A stretch of DNA of 64,000 nt from Clostridiales bacterium (GTDB lineage Bacteria > Bacillota > Clostridia > Oscillospirales > Oscillospiraceae). Below, in pieces: positions 7,166 to 15,272 of this stretch (position 1 is the first letter of the stretch; the number at the start of each line of letters is the position of its first letter). The DNA lies in contig SFEG01000001.1 in assembly GCA_004558025.1 (NCBI GenBank), positions 1-64,000 on the forward strand, in the 5' to 3' direction. Position numbers and translations under genes: made by a program. The notes under the pieces were generated by a model. That model was not told the origin of the DNA and ran no database searches. It was given only the letters and a program-made list of their open reading frames with translations.

Positions 7166-7402
7166 CTACCTTTTGCTGCGGCTTCGCATAAAGCGCATGC
7201 CCGCGGAAAACCTGTCGCGCATCGGCGCGGCGGCGTAGGCGAGCACAAGCGTGCGCCCGTTGTATGTAAAAACGTCGGCCTGTATGCCGTTGCGGCATTG
7301 CAGCCGAGCGCTGTTTACAATGCTTATAAGCTCATCGTTTGAAAGCGCCTCGCCGCTGCGAACGAGTGCGGCGACTTCGTCTGAAGCTGCGTCGGATAAC
7401 AT
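7166..7402 (-). CDS. Small conserved-looking hypothetical protein
   Basis: A 78-residue protein starting at ATG 7402 after a good AGGAG (spacing 9). The N-terminal half is helical (DAASDEVAALVRSGEALSND), then comes a beta-rich segment (ADVFTYNGRTLVLAYAAAP) and a basic tail ending RSRSKR. There is no transmembrane segment. It is transcribed divergently from the Nudix gene. I do not recognise a family; the good RBS and normal codon use argue for a real gene. Confidence 0.55.
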   Translation of the reverse strand: MLSDAASDEVAALVRSGEALSNDELISIVNSARLQCRNGIQADVFTYNGRTLVLAYAAAPMRDRFSAGMRFMRSRSKR

Positions 7403-7535
7403 AATATATCTCTCCTATATTTGACAAATTTACGACTCGGAAACGAAAAATCTTCAAACTGAATAACAGCCCGAAAAAATTCGTTAACAATGCATAGTTT
7501 AACGGAATTTTTTTTGATTTTCTATACAAAAATTA

Positions 7536-7564
7536 TGGAAAGATAACAAACAAGGTGCTATACT
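7536..7564 (+). promoter_or_regulatory. Promoter for the Nudix hydrolase gene
   Basis: TGGAAA (7536-7541), 17 bases, TATACT (7559-7564) in an AT-rich intergenic region 49 bases before the Nudix start. Match to the vegetative consensus is 4/6 and 5/6. Confidence 0.5.
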
Positions 7565-7612
7565 GTATGAGCATTATGTAAAGTAGATAATTATTTTTTT
7601 CCGAGGCGAATT

Positions 7613-8155
7613 ATGAGCTATTTTGAGAAAAGAATAGACAGTGAGGAAAAGTACCGCGGTGTCATCGTGAATGTACGTCTTGACCATGCCGAGCTTTGCG
7701 ACGGAAGCATTGTAAAGCGCGAGGTCGTCGAGCATCCGGGCGGCGCTACGATACTGCCGATCGACGATGAGGGCTATTGCTACTGCGTTCGTCAGTTCCG
7801 CTATCCTTATCAGAAGGAGCTGCTTGAAGCGCCGGCGGGCAAGCTTGAGCCAGGCGAGGATCCCATGGAATGCGCCGTGCGCGAGCTTTCCGAGGAAACG
7901 GGCTTCACTGCCGACGAGATCATAAGCCTCGGCGAGGATTACACGTCGCCCGGCTTTTCGACGGAAACGCTGCATATTTATCTCGCCCGCGGCCTCCACA
8001 GAGGAGAAATCCATCTTGACGAGGGCGAGTTCCTGAGCGTTGAAAAGCACCATATAGATGAACTCACAAAGCTCGTTATGGACGGGAAGATCGCCGACGG
8101 CAAGACTGTTATCGCCGTTTTAAAGGCAAAACGCCTTTTGGAGAACGAGAAATAG
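7613..8155 (+). CDS. Nudix hydrolase, ADP-ribose pyrophosphatase type
   Basis: 180 residues. The Nudix box spans residues 76-98 (GKLEPGEDP followed by AVRELSEETGF), with all the G, E, R, E, E positions that bind metal and pyrophosphate. Upstream 'VVEHPGGATILPID' and 'QFRYPYQKELLEAPAG', and the downstream 'SPGFSTE' element, are typical of ADP-ribose pyrophosphatases (NudF group), which hydrolyse ADP-ribose to AMP and ribose 5-phosphate. It is cytoplasmic. The next gene is murA after 91 bases with its own promoter, so the two are probably separate units. Confidence 0.9.
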   Translation: MSYFEKRIDSEEKYRGVIVNVRLDHAELCDGSIVKREVVEHPGGATILPIDDEGYCYCVRQFRYPYQKELLEAPAGKLEPGEDPMECAVRELSEETGFTADEIISLGEDYTSPGFSTETLHIYLARGLHRGEIHLDEGEFLSVEKHHIDELTKLVMDGKIADGKTVIAVLKAKRLLENEK

Positions 8156-8161
8156 TTACGA

Positions 8162-8207
8162 TTTGTTTACATTGCTAATTGTCTTCGCATATGCGCTATG
8201 CTATAAT
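8162..8207 (+). promoter_or_regulatory. murA promoter with upstream TTTGTTTACAT box
   Basis: TTGTCT (8179-8184), 17 bases, TATAAT (8202-8207). Directly upstream is TTTGTTTACATTGC (8162-8175). An almost identical 14-mer (TTTGTTTACATAGC) precedes the ftsZ promoter at 38952-38965. Confidence 0.6.
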
Positions 8208-8246
8208 AACAAACCGGTGCGTGAGCGCCTACGAAAGGTGTAACAT

Positions 8247-9551
8247 ATGGAAAAGTACGTCATTAACGGCGGGAAACCGCTTCAGGGCGAGGTCGATATA
8301 AGCGGAGCAAAGAATGCTGCGGTCGCAATAATCCCGGCAACGCTGATGGTAGACGGGATCTGCCGCATAGAGAATATGCCTCAGATCAGCGATACCGATA
8401 TGCTCCTTACAATATTGACTCAGCTCGGCGCCGAGGTCAGAATGATCTGCCCCGGCACTATAGAAATAGACAGCCGTAATGTTCGCTTCTGCGACGCTCC
8501 CTTTGAGCTGATGCGCAAAATCCGCGCATCGTATTACCTCATCGGTGCGATGCTCGGCAGATTCGGCAGCGCGAAGACAACTATGCCCGGCGGATGCAAC
8601 TTCGGCGTCCGTCCTATCGACCAGCATATAAAGGGCATGAACGCCCTTGGCGCGGAGGTCGATGTCCGCAACGGCTTTGTGTATGCCGAGGCGGAGGGCG
8701 GCAAGCTGCACGGCGCGAAGATATATCTTGATAAGGTATCCGTCGGCGCAACGATGAATATCATTCTCGCGGCAACCATGGCCAGCGGCAGAACAATAAT
8801 TGAAAATGCGGCGAGAGAGCCGCATATAGTCGACCTTGCAAACTTCCTTAACTCCATGGGCGCGGATGTCCGCGGCGCTGGCACCGACACCGTCAAGGTC
8901 AACGGAGTTGAGCGTCTGCACGGCGGCAGCTATTCCATCATTCCCGACCAGATTGAGGCCGGAACATATATGGTGGCAGCGGCGGCTACTGGAGGCGAGG
9001 TTCTTGTTAAAAACGTTATACCCAAGCATCTTGAGTGTATCTCGGCAAAGCTGCGCGAGACAGGAACGATTGTTCAGGAGTATGAGGATTCCGTGCTCGT
9101 AAAGGGCAACGGCCACCTGCGCAAGGCAAATGTAAAGACTCTGCCTTATCCCGGCTTCCCGACGGATATGCAGCCGCAGATGGGCGTGCTGATGTGCATG
9201 GCAAACGGAACGAGCGTCATAACCGAGGGCATTTACGATAACCGCTTTAAGTATGTAAACGAGCTGCGCAAAATGGGCGCGGATATTCAGGTCGACGGAC
9301 GTATTGCGATATTCGAAGGCAGCGCCAAGCTCACTGGAGCTCCCGTCATGGCCTGCGACCTCAGAGCGGGAGCGGCAATGGTCATTGCCGGCCTGTGTGC
9401 CAGCGGAAAGACCGAGATAGAGGATATACACTTTATAGAGCGCGGCTACGAAAATTTTGTAGGCAAGCTGAGAAAACTCGGAGCGGACATCAGCATCGTC
9501 GATTACCCCGACGAGCCCGAGCTGCACGAAAAAGTGAAATCGATAGGATAA
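8247..9551 (+). CDS. murA: UDP-N-acetylglucosamine 1-carboxyvinyltransferase (first MurA paralogue)
   Basis: 434 residues; first committed step of peptidoglycan synthesis, moving enolpyruvate from PEP to UDP-GlcNAc. The substrate-binding K22-N23 is in SGAKNAAV. The catalytic, fosfomycin-targeted cysteine is C117 in MPGGCNFGVRP. The conserved PDQIEAGTYM and the general-base aspartate of FPTDMQPQ are present. Length fits the family (about 420). RBS GAAAGG lies about 10 bases before ATG 8247. It stands outside the dcw cluster, which has its own second copy at 36922; this one keeps all family motifs and has a vegetative promoter, so it is likely the main enzyme. Confidence 0.96.
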   Translation: MEKYVINGGKPLQGEVDISGAKNAAVAIIPATLMVDGICRIENMPQISDTDMLLTILTQLGAEVRMICPGTIEIDSRNVRFCDAPFELMRKIRASYYLIGAMLGRFGSAKTTMPGGCNFGVRPIDQHIKGMNALGAEVDVRNGFVYAEAEGGKLHGAKIYLDKVSVGATMNIILAATMASGRTIIENAAREPHIVDLANFLNSMGADVRGAGTDTVKVNGVERLHGGSYSIIPDQIEAGTYMVAAAATGGEVLVKNVIPKHLECISAKLRETGTIVQEYEDSVLVKGNGHLRKANVKTLPYPGFPTDMQPQMGVLMCMANGTSVITEGIYDNRFKYVNELRKMGADIQVDGRIAIFEGSAKLTGAPVMACDLRAGAAMVIAGLCASGKTEIEDIHFIERGYENFVGKLRKLGADISIVDYPDEPELHEKVKSIG

Positions 9552-9555
9552 AAAT

Positions 9556-10341
9556 ATGCGTATAGTTACTTTTGCCAGCGGCTCTACAGGCAATTGCAGC
9601 CTCGTTTCTGAAGGCAAAGCGAACATACTTATAGATGCGGGGATCTCCATGCGCAGGACCGTTGCGGCCCTGGCGCAGCTTGGACTTACTCCGCAGGATC
9701 TGTGCGGAGTGCTCATAACACATGAGCACTCCGATCACGTTTCGGGGCTTTCGATGCTTATTAAGCATCACGGCCTGAGTGTGTTTGCCCCAAAGCCCCT
9801 GTGCGAGGAGCTCGGCCGCGTAAAGACGGATATAAAACAAAACCTGGAATACATACCCGAGGACGATATGCTCGACATCGGTGGTGTTGCCGTGAGCTGC
9901 TTCAGAACAATGCATGACGCGGCTTACAGCGTCGGATATCGCTTCGAAGGCGAGCATGTTCTCGGCTTTGCGACCGATACGGGCAGCATAAACGATGAGC
10001 TCATCGCGGGACTCGAGGGTGCGGATATTGCGCTTATCGAGGCAAATCACGATATCGCAATGCTCAAAAACGGCGCGTATCCGTACTTTTTGAAGCGTAG
10101 AATACTCGCCCCCACCGGCCATCTTTCAAATGACGACAGCGGGATCTTGGCGGAGCATCTTGCAAAGCACGGCACGGAGAATATAATATTAGGGCATCTT
10201 AGCCGCGATAATAACACGCCCGAGCTTGCCTTAAAGACCGTCAGCAGCGCCGTTTCCGTTAAAAACGTGAAAATTAGTGTCGCTCCGGCAAATAATATGC
10301 TTGCAGTCGAGGCGGGTGAGAGGTTACAATGCTCAATATGA
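9556..10341 (+). CDS. walJ: Metallo-beta-lactamase fold hydrolase, WalJ/YycJ type
   Basis: 261 residues. The zinc motif H56-E-H-S-D-H61 (LITHEHSDHVSG) follows a typical 'FASGSTGNCSLVSEG' N-terminus and 'ILIDAGIS'. Later metal ligands are in 'FATDTGSI' and the histidine of 'ILGHLSRDN'. This is the YycJ/WalJ branch, found in Firmicutes near walRK or rlmH and linked to coordination of wall synthesis and DNA replication; enzymatically a probable 5'-3' exonuclease-like hydrolase. It follows murA by 4 bases and overlaps rlmH by 13, so the three form an operon. Confidence 0.88.
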   Translation: MRIVTFASGSTGNCSLVSEGKANILIDAGISMRRTVAALAQLGLTPQDLCGVLITHEHSDHVSGLSMLIKHHGLSVFAPKPLCEELGRVKTDIKQNLEYIPEDDMLDIGGVAVSCFRTMHDAAYSVGYRFEGEHVLGFATDTGSINDELIAGLEGADIALIEANHDIAMLKNGAYPYFLKRRILAPTGHLSNDDSGILAEHLAKHGTENIILGHLSRDNNTPELALKTVSSAVSVKNVKISVAPANNMLAVEAGERLQCSI

Positions 10342-10811
10342 GGATAGTATGCGTCGGAAAGCTCAGAGAGCAGTTTTATATAGACGCGTTCAATGAATAT
10401 TCAAAGCGACTGTCGGCCTACTGTAAATTTGAATGTGTGGAGCTCAATGAAACAAAGCTGGGCTCGTCGCCGTCGGATAAGGAGATAGCTGCGGCTTTGG
10501 ATAAGGAGGCTGTGGATATCGAGCGCGCCCTTGGGAAGGATGCCTATGTTATCGCCATGTGCGTCGAGGGAAAGCAGCTTAAAAGCGAAGATTTTGCGCA
10601 GAAGATAAATTCCCTCGCCGTGTCCGGCAGGGGAAGGATATGCTTTGTCATCGGCGGCTCATTCGGCATATCGCAAAGGATAAAGCAGCGCGCCGACATG
10701 CGTCTTAGTATGAGCGAAATGACCTTTCCGCACCACCTTGCGCGTGTCATGCTCGCAGAGCAAATCTACAGAGCTTTCAAGATAATCAAGGGCTCGAAAT
10801 ATCATAAATAA
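10329..10811 (+). CDS. rlmH: 23S rRNA (pseudouridine1915-N3)-methyltransferase
   Basis: 160 residues, the usual length. It begins 'MRIVCVGKLREQFY' (after a short MLN), has the SPOUT knot glycine-rich loop CFVIGGSFGIS, and ends with the signature FPHHLARVMLAEQIYRA and a KYHK tail that contacts the ribosome. It methylates pseudouridine 1915 in helix 69 of 23S rRNA. RBS AGAGG supports ATG 10329; the second ATG at 10338 would give the more common N-terminus. It overlaps walJ and is followed closely by the DUF2007 gene. Confidence 0.95.
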   Translation: MLNMRIVCVGKLREQFYIDAFNEYSKRLSAYCKFECVELNETKLGSSPSDKEIAAALDKEAVDIERALGKDAYVIAMCVEGKQLKSEDFAQKINSLAVSGRGRICFVIGGSFGISQRIKQRADMRLSMSEMTFPHHLARVMLAEQIYRAFKIIKGSKYHK

Positions 10812-10822
10812 CGGAGGGAAAT

Positions 10823-11146
10823 ATGGACGAGAAAGTCAAGCTCGAATGGGGCAGACGCCTTACGGGAGAGCTTTTTGAAAAATGGCCAAAGGACGAAAAC
10901 GGCGAGCCTGTCGAGCCCGTTTTCCTCACTCACTGCAAATGCCTTGACATCAATGACGAGATGATAGTAAACTTGCTTGAGGCATACGGCATTCCGTGCA
11001 TACGACTGTATCCGAACGACGGCGATTTCGGCCGCCTTATTCTCGGAACGAGCGGCACGGGTGTTAAAATATATGTTCCTAAAACCATGTATGAGGATGC
11101 TGTCAATTTAAGCGAAGGGAGCGCAGAATTTGATGAGGAATTATAA
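10823..11146 (+). CDS. DUF2007-like small protein
   Basis: 107 residues. The pattern 'VFLTHCKCLDINDEMIVNLL', then EAYGIPCIRLYPN, then VKIYVPKTMYEDAVNL resembles the DUF2007 (putative signal-transducing) fold, a ferredoxin-like alpha/beta domain of unknown role. RBS GGAGGG is 6 bases before the ATG. It overlaps the following phosphohexomutase start by 14 bases and probably shares its operon with murA, walJ and rlmH. Confidence 0.6.
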   Translation: MDEKVKLEWGRRLTGELFEKWPKDENGEPVEPVFLTHCKCLDINDEMIVNLLEAYGIPCIRLYPNDGDFGRLILGTSGTGVKIYVPKTMYEDAVNLSEGSAEFDEEL

Positions 11147-12860
11147 GGAAGAGTACCAGCGCTGGCTGGACAGCCCCGCACTGAGCGAAGCCGAATGGGA
11201 GGAGCTCAACTCCATAGCAAACGATGAAAAGGAAATAGAGAGCCGCTTTTTCGCGCCGCTCGAGTTCGGTACGGCCGGACTGCGCGGAACGATGAAGCTG
11301 GGCCTTCATCAGATGAATGTCCACATCATTCGCCACGCGACTCAGGCCTTTGCCAATGTCATCAAGGCCGAGGGCGAGGACGCAATGAAAAAGGGCATAG
11401 CCATCTGCTTCGACTGCCGAAACAACAGCGAGCTTTTCGCGCACGAGGCTGCCTGCGTCATGGCCGCAAACGGCATACATGTCCGCATTTTTGACGCTCT
11501 GCGTCCCACGCCGGAGCTGAGCTTTGCCGTGCGCCATTACGGAACGACCGCAGGTCTTAACATAACCGCGTCGCACAATCCCAAGGAGTATAACGGCTAT
11601 AAGGTCTACTGGTCCGACGGCGCTCAGCTTCCCCCGCAGCATGCTGCGGCTATCGCCGAGCAGATGAGTAAGATCGATATATTCGACGATTTCGTCAGTT
11701 GTGATTTCGACGAGGCTCTCGCACAGGGCAAGATCGAGATGATCGGAGCAGAGACGGATGAGGCATACCTCAAGCAGGTGCTCGAACAGGCTGTCAACAA
11801 GGCCGTCGTGGCAAAGGTCGCACCGGAGTTTAAGATAGTCTACACTCCGTTCCACGGAGCCGGATACAAGCTCGTTCCCGAGGCGCTGCACTGCTTGGGC
11901 ATAACTCAGCTTTACACCGTTTCCGAGCAGATGGTCATTGACGGCAATTTCCCCACGGTAGAGAGCCCCAACCCCGAAAATCCCGAGGGCTTTTATCTCG
12001 CGGTCGACCTCGCAAAGAAGATAGGCAGCGATCTCATAATCGGAACAGACCCGGACTCCGACCGTATCGGAGTCATGGTGCGCTCGGGCGAGGACTATAT
12101 ATCCATTACCGGCAACCAGCTCGGCGTTCTGCTTCTTGACTATGTAATATCCGCACGCAAGGCGGCGGGAACTCTGCCCGAGAATGCCGGCGCCGTCAAG
12201 AGCATCGTAACGACCGAAATGGCCAAGGCCGTCGCCGAAACAAACGGTGTGCATTTCGAGGATACCTTCACCGGCTTTAAATTCATGGCCGAGCGCATCG
12301 CTCAGTGGGAAAAGGCCGGAAGCTATAAATATATCTTCGCCTATGAGGAAAGCTACGGCTATATGATGGGCGATTATGTCCGCGATAAGGACGCTGTGAC
12401 CGCGTCGATGATGGTCGCGGAGATGGCGGCTTACTATCATGATAAGGGCATGAACCTCAGTCAGGCGATGGAGAGCCTGTACGAAAAGTACGGCCGCTAC
12501 GCCGAAAAGACTCTTAACCTGGTAATGCCGGGGCTTGACGGGCTTGCAAAGATGAAAAAGCTCATGGACGATCTGCGCGGCGCTCCCCCCAAGGAGATCG
12601 CGGGCGTCGAGGTGTTCAAGATTCGCGACTATTCCGACGGCAGCATAAAGGTACCCGAGCTCGGCGTTATGGGTCAGACCCCGATAAAGGGCTCGAACGT
12701 TCTGTATTTCGAGCTTGCCGATGGAACGAGCTTCATCGTCCGTCCCTCCGGTACTGAGCCCAAGGTCAAGGTCTATATCCTCTGCAAGGGCGCGGATAAG
12801 GCCGAGTGCGATGCCAAGATCGCGAAATACTCCGAATACGCGGAAGGTCTCAGAAAATGA
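11133..12860 (+). CDS. Phosphoglucomutase/phosphomannomutase family enzyme
   Basis: 575 residues from ATG 11133; a TTG three bases earlier is also possible, and RBS AAGGGAG is upstream. The phosphoserine is S147 in NITASHNPKEYNG. The magnesium loop is DPDSDRIGV, the sugar loop EESYGYMMGDYVRDKDA, and the phosphate-binding C-terminus FIVRPSGTEPKVK. The length (about 575) fits the large PgcA-like branch, which interconverts glucose 1- and 6-phosphate and supplies UDP-glucose for envelope polymers; some members work on deoxyribose or ribose phosphates. Its TGA overlaps the ATG of the chromate transporter gene. Confidence 0.92.
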   Translation: MRNYKEEYQRWLDSPALSEAEWEELNSIANDEKEIESRFFAPLEFGTAGLRGTMKLGLHQMNVHIIRHATQAFANVIKAEGEDAMKKGIAICFDCRNNSELFAHEAACVMAANGIHVRIFDALRPTPELSFAVRHYGTTAGLNITASHNPKEYNGYKVYWSDGAQLPPQHAAAIAEQMSKIDIFDDFVSCDFDEALAQGKIEMIGAETDEAYLKQVLEQAVNKAVVAKVAPEFKIVYTPFHGAGYKLVPEALHCLGITQLYTVSEQMVIDGNFPTVESPNPENPEGFYLAVDLAKKIGSDLIIGTDPDSDRIGVMVRSGEDYISITGNQLGVLLLDYVISARKAAGTLPENAGAVKSIVTTEMAKAVAETNGVHFEDTFTGFKFMAERIAQWEKAGSYKYIFAYEESYGYMMGDYVRDKDAVTASMMVAEMAAYYHDKGMNLSQAMESLYEKYGRYAEKTLNLVMPGLDGLAKMKKLMDDLRGAPPKEIAGVEVFKIRDYSDGSIKVPELGVMGQTPIKGSNVLYFELADGTSFIVRPSGTEPKVKVYILCKGADKAECDAKIAKYSEYAEGLRK

Positions 12861-13411
12861 AAGATAAGCTCAGTCAGCTCGGAAAGCTGTTCTGCACCTT
12901 CGCCGTCGTCGGCGTGACGACCTTCGGCGGCGGCTATGCGATGCTTCCTGCTCTGCAGCGCGAGGTCGTCGAAAAGCGCCGTTGGGCGACCGACGAGGAG
13001 GTCATGGACTGGTATGCAATCGGCCAGTGCACCCCCGGCGTTATCGCGGTAAACACCGCGACCTTCGTCGGCCAAAAGCAGGCCGGCATCCTTGGAGGCA
13101 TATTCGCAACACTCGGAGTTGTGTTCCCGTCGCTCGTTATAATAACGATAATTGCGGCGTTTATCCAGAACTTTGCGCACCTTCCCGCGGTGCAGAGCGC
13201 CTTTGCCGGTATCCGCGTGTGCGTGTGTGTGCTTATTCTCAACGCCGTCGTGAAGCTGTGGAAAAAATCCGTTGTCGACTGGAAAACGCTCATCATATTC
13301 ATCGCCGTGTTTGCGTGCAGCGTGTTTTTCAGCGTATCGCCCGTAATTTACGTCATCTCCGCAGCTCTTGCCGGCATCACCGTCAAGGAACTGGAGGCGC
13401 GTAAGTCATGA
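12857..13411 (+). CDS. Chromate transporter subunit (monodomain CHR), first of a pair
   Basis: The start is ATG 12857 (MKDKLSQLGKLF), overlapping the TGA of the upstream gene; the frame stays open further upstream but that part is not needed. 184 residues, about six helices, with the CHR signatures 'TTFGGGYAMLPALQREVVEK' and 'IGQCTPGVIAVNTATFVG'. Short CHR proteins occur as adjacent pairs that act together in the membrane to export chromate or related anions. The physiological substrate is uncertain. Confidence 0.9.
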   Translation: MKDKLSQLGKLFCTFAVVGVTTFGGGYAMLPALQREVVEKRRWATDEEVMDWYAIGQCTPGVIAVNTATFVGQKQAGILGGIFATLGVVFPSLVIITIIAAFIQNFAHLPAVQSAFAGIRVCVCVLILNAVVKLWKKSVVDWKTLIIFIAVFACSVFFSVSPVIYVISAALAGITVKELEARKS

Positions 13412-13980
13412 TATATCTGCGCCTTTTCTGGGAGTTTTTCAAGACCGGCCTCTTTGCCGTCGGCGGCGGACTGGCAACACTTCCGTTTATCTACGATATG
13501 TCCGACCGCACGGGCTGGTTTACCTATCAGCAGATAGCGGATATGATTGCCGTTTCCGAGTCCACGCCCGGTCCCATCGGCGTCAATACCTCCACCTACG
13601 TCGGCTATATAACCGGCGGTCTGCCCGGATCGATCATTGCAACGCTCGGGCTTGTGACTCCGGCAGTCATCATCATCCTGATAATCGCGTCATGCCTGAA
13701 AAAATTCAGGGAAAACCGCTTTGTCGATCACGCGTTTTACGGTCTGCGCCCGGCCTCTGCCGGACTTATCGCGGCAGCGGGCTTTTCGGTCGTGTTGCTC
13801 GCGCTCGTGCGCGAGGATGCATTCAAGGCAAGCGGAAACATCCTCGACCTGTTCTCGTGGAAGGGGCTTGCGCTTGCGGCGGTGATATGGGTGCTCACGA
13901 ATCTTGTCAAAAAGACAAAGGATCTGCACCCGATAGTCTACATCGCGGCCTCGGCCGTCGTAGGAATACTCGTTTTCTAA
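13408..13980 (+). CDS. Chromate transporter subunit (monodomain CHR), second of a pair
   Basis: 190 residues, coupled to the first subunit by an ATGA overlap. It has 'GLFAVGGGLATLPFIYDM' and 'SESTPGPIGVNTSTYVG', the matching motifs of the second half of long ChrA transporters, and about six membrane helices. The two genes together equal one two-domain ChrA. Its 3' end overlaps the convergent ylbJ gene by 4 bases, so no terminator lies between them. Confidence 0.9.
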   Translation: MIYLRLFWEFFKTGLFAVGGGLATLPFIYDMSDRTGWFTYQQIADMIAVSESTPGPIGVNTSTYVGYITGGLPGSIIATLGLVTPAVIIILIIASCLKKFRENRFVDHAFYGLRPASAGLIAAAGFSVVLLALVREDAFKASGNILDLFSWKGLALAAVIWVLTNLVKKTKDLHPIVYIAASAVVGILVF

Positions 13981-14936
13981 AATACTATAGATGTGCCGAG
14001 CAGCGAAAGCGACGCTGCCATAAGCGCGATCATCAACCGTCCGATCATGTATCGGGCGGTTTTTATATCCGTGCCGGAGATCATGGCAAGGGTCTGAAAA
14101 TGAACCGAAAGCCCGCCCCAGGACAGGATAAACGCCGCAAGCGCGAGGTTCAGGGGGCGTATATCGAGACCTGCCATGCCGCCGATGCCGTTTCCGAGTT
14201 CCAGTATGCCGGATAGCAGCGCTCTGCACCAACTAAGCTCCGCGCCGAGACGGTATGACAGCTCGCCTGCCAGGATGCGCGTTATATCCATGCCGTCGAG
14301 AACGCCGTTCAGCGCCGAAAAGGCGATGACAAAGGCACAGACCCCGATGACCGAATCGGCAGAGCGCCGAACAGAGGCGGTTATTGCTTCAGAAAAGCTC
14401 ACCGGCGCGAAAATGTCCTCGTCATAGCAGATATCACAGGGGGCTTTGGGGCAGATCATTATCCCAAAGGAAAGCGCCGAGAGTATATGCACAGCGTATA
14501 AAAAGAAGCCGACGGCGGCAGAGGAAAACACTCCGATCCCGGCAGCGCCCACGATAAACGCGGGGCCTGAGTTATTGCAGAAAACAAGCAGGCGCGACGC
14601 CTCCTCGCGGCTTATAAGCCCCTGAGACCTCAGCCGCGCCGTGTACGCCGCGCCCAGCGGATATCCGCCCGTTACGCCTATTATAAAGGCCGACACGCCG
14701 TGTCCCGATATCCCGAGCCTTGCGCCGAACGGCGCGAGCGCGTTTGAAATGAGCTTTGACGCTCCCAGCTCGTTTAAAAGATTCGTTGCTATGAAAAACG
14801 GAAACAGAGAGGGGATTATCACTTGCCCGCACATTATGAGGCCATCCTTTACCGCCTCGGCAGCGGCCTTGGGGAAGATGAGCAGCGCGGCAAATATGCC
14901 GAGAGACGCGAAAATATACAGCAGCTTTTTCAACAT
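13977..14936 (-). CDS. ylbJ: Sporulation integral membrane protein YlbJ
   Basis: 319 residues with about eight hydrophobic segments. It contains the nucleoside-transporter-like gate motifs of YlbJ: 'IIPSLFPFFIATNLL', 'GVTGGYPLGAAYTARL', 'FCNNSGPAFIVGAAGIG', and 'LELGNGIGG' in the second repeat. YlbJ is a mother-cell (sigma-E) membrane protein needed for spore cortex formation in Bacillus subtilis. RBS AAGGAG lies 5 bases before ATG 14936. It is divergent from yqfC; the shared intergenic palindrome holds CATAG elements facing both ways. Confidence 0.9.
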   Translation of the reverse strand: MLKKLLYIFASLGIFAALLIFPKAAAEAVKDGLIMCGQVIIPSLFPFFIATNLLNELGASKLISNALAPFGARLGISGHGVSAFIIGVTGGYPLGAAYTARLRSQGLISREEASRLLVFCNNSGPAFIVGAAGIGVFSSAAVGFFLYAVHILSALSFGIMICPKAPCDICYDEDIFAPVSFSEAITASVRRSADSVIGVCAFVIAFSALNGVLDGMDITRILAGELSYRLGAELSWCRALLSGILELGNGIGGMAGLDIRPLNLALAAFILSWGGLSVHFQTLAMISGTDIKTARYMIGRLMIALMAASLSLLGTSIVF

Positions 14937-14951
14937 ATCAGCTCCTTGTCC

Positions 14952-14995
14952 ATGTATTAAGCTATGCCTCCCGGCATAGGTTTAGACTGCGGAGG
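14952..14995 (+). promoter_or_regulatory. Sigma-E-like promoter within a palindrome before yqfC (and facing ylbJ)
   Basis: TGTATT (14953-14958), 16 bases, CATAGGTT (14975-14982) resembles a mother-cell sigma-E promoter. CTATGCC/GGCATAG (14962-14968, 14973-14979) is a perfect 7-bp stem, so CATAGCTT also appears on the minus strand toward ylbJ. CCTCC (14967-14971) can alternatively pair with the yqfC RBS GGAGG (14991-14995). RNA starting after the -10 would lose both partners. Confidence 0.5.
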
Positions 14996-15002
14996 TGAGC
15001 AT

Positions 15003-15272
15003 ATGAAAGCGAAACGTGATAAAGCCGAGCTGCTTGCCGACAGGCTCGATATTCCTGCTGATGCTCTCGGCCTTACAAAGCTCAGCCTCTGCGGAAGAAG
15101 CCGCCTGCTGATCGAAAACCACGGCGGGATAATAAGCTACGGAGAAGCGCTTATCGAGATAAGCTGCGGCAAAACAAGGCTCATTGTCCGAGGTGATAAT
15201 CTCATGCTTAAAGCAATGACCGGCAGCGACATGCTCATCTGCGGAAGAATAATTTCATTGGAGTTTGAATAA
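15003..15272 (+). CDS. yqfC: Sporulation protein YqfC
   Basis: 89 residues from ATG 15003, chosen because GGAGGTGA lies 7 bases upstream. The YqfC pattern is clear: 'AELLADRLDIPADALGLTKL', then 'LLIENHGGIISYGE', then 'IVRGDNLMLKAMTGSDMLICG' and a final ISLEFE. In B. subtilis yqfC-yqfD are sigma-E genes needed in the mother cell for sporulation. The stop TAA overlaps the ATG of yqfD, so they are coupled. Confidence 0.92.
   Translation: MKAKRDKAELLADRLDIPADALGLTKLSLCGRSRLLIENHGGIISYGEALIEISCGKTRLIVRGDNLMLKAMTGSDMLICGRIISLEFE

Noticed and set aside
8229..9716. Minus-strand open frame of 495 codons opposite murA and walJ
   Set aside because: A shadow created by codon bias of murA; no recognisable domain and it spans two unrelated real genes.
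11103..12440. Minus-strand open frame of 445 codons opposite the phosphohexomutase
   Set aside because: Same reason: antisense to a gene with a complete active site, no RBS and no family.
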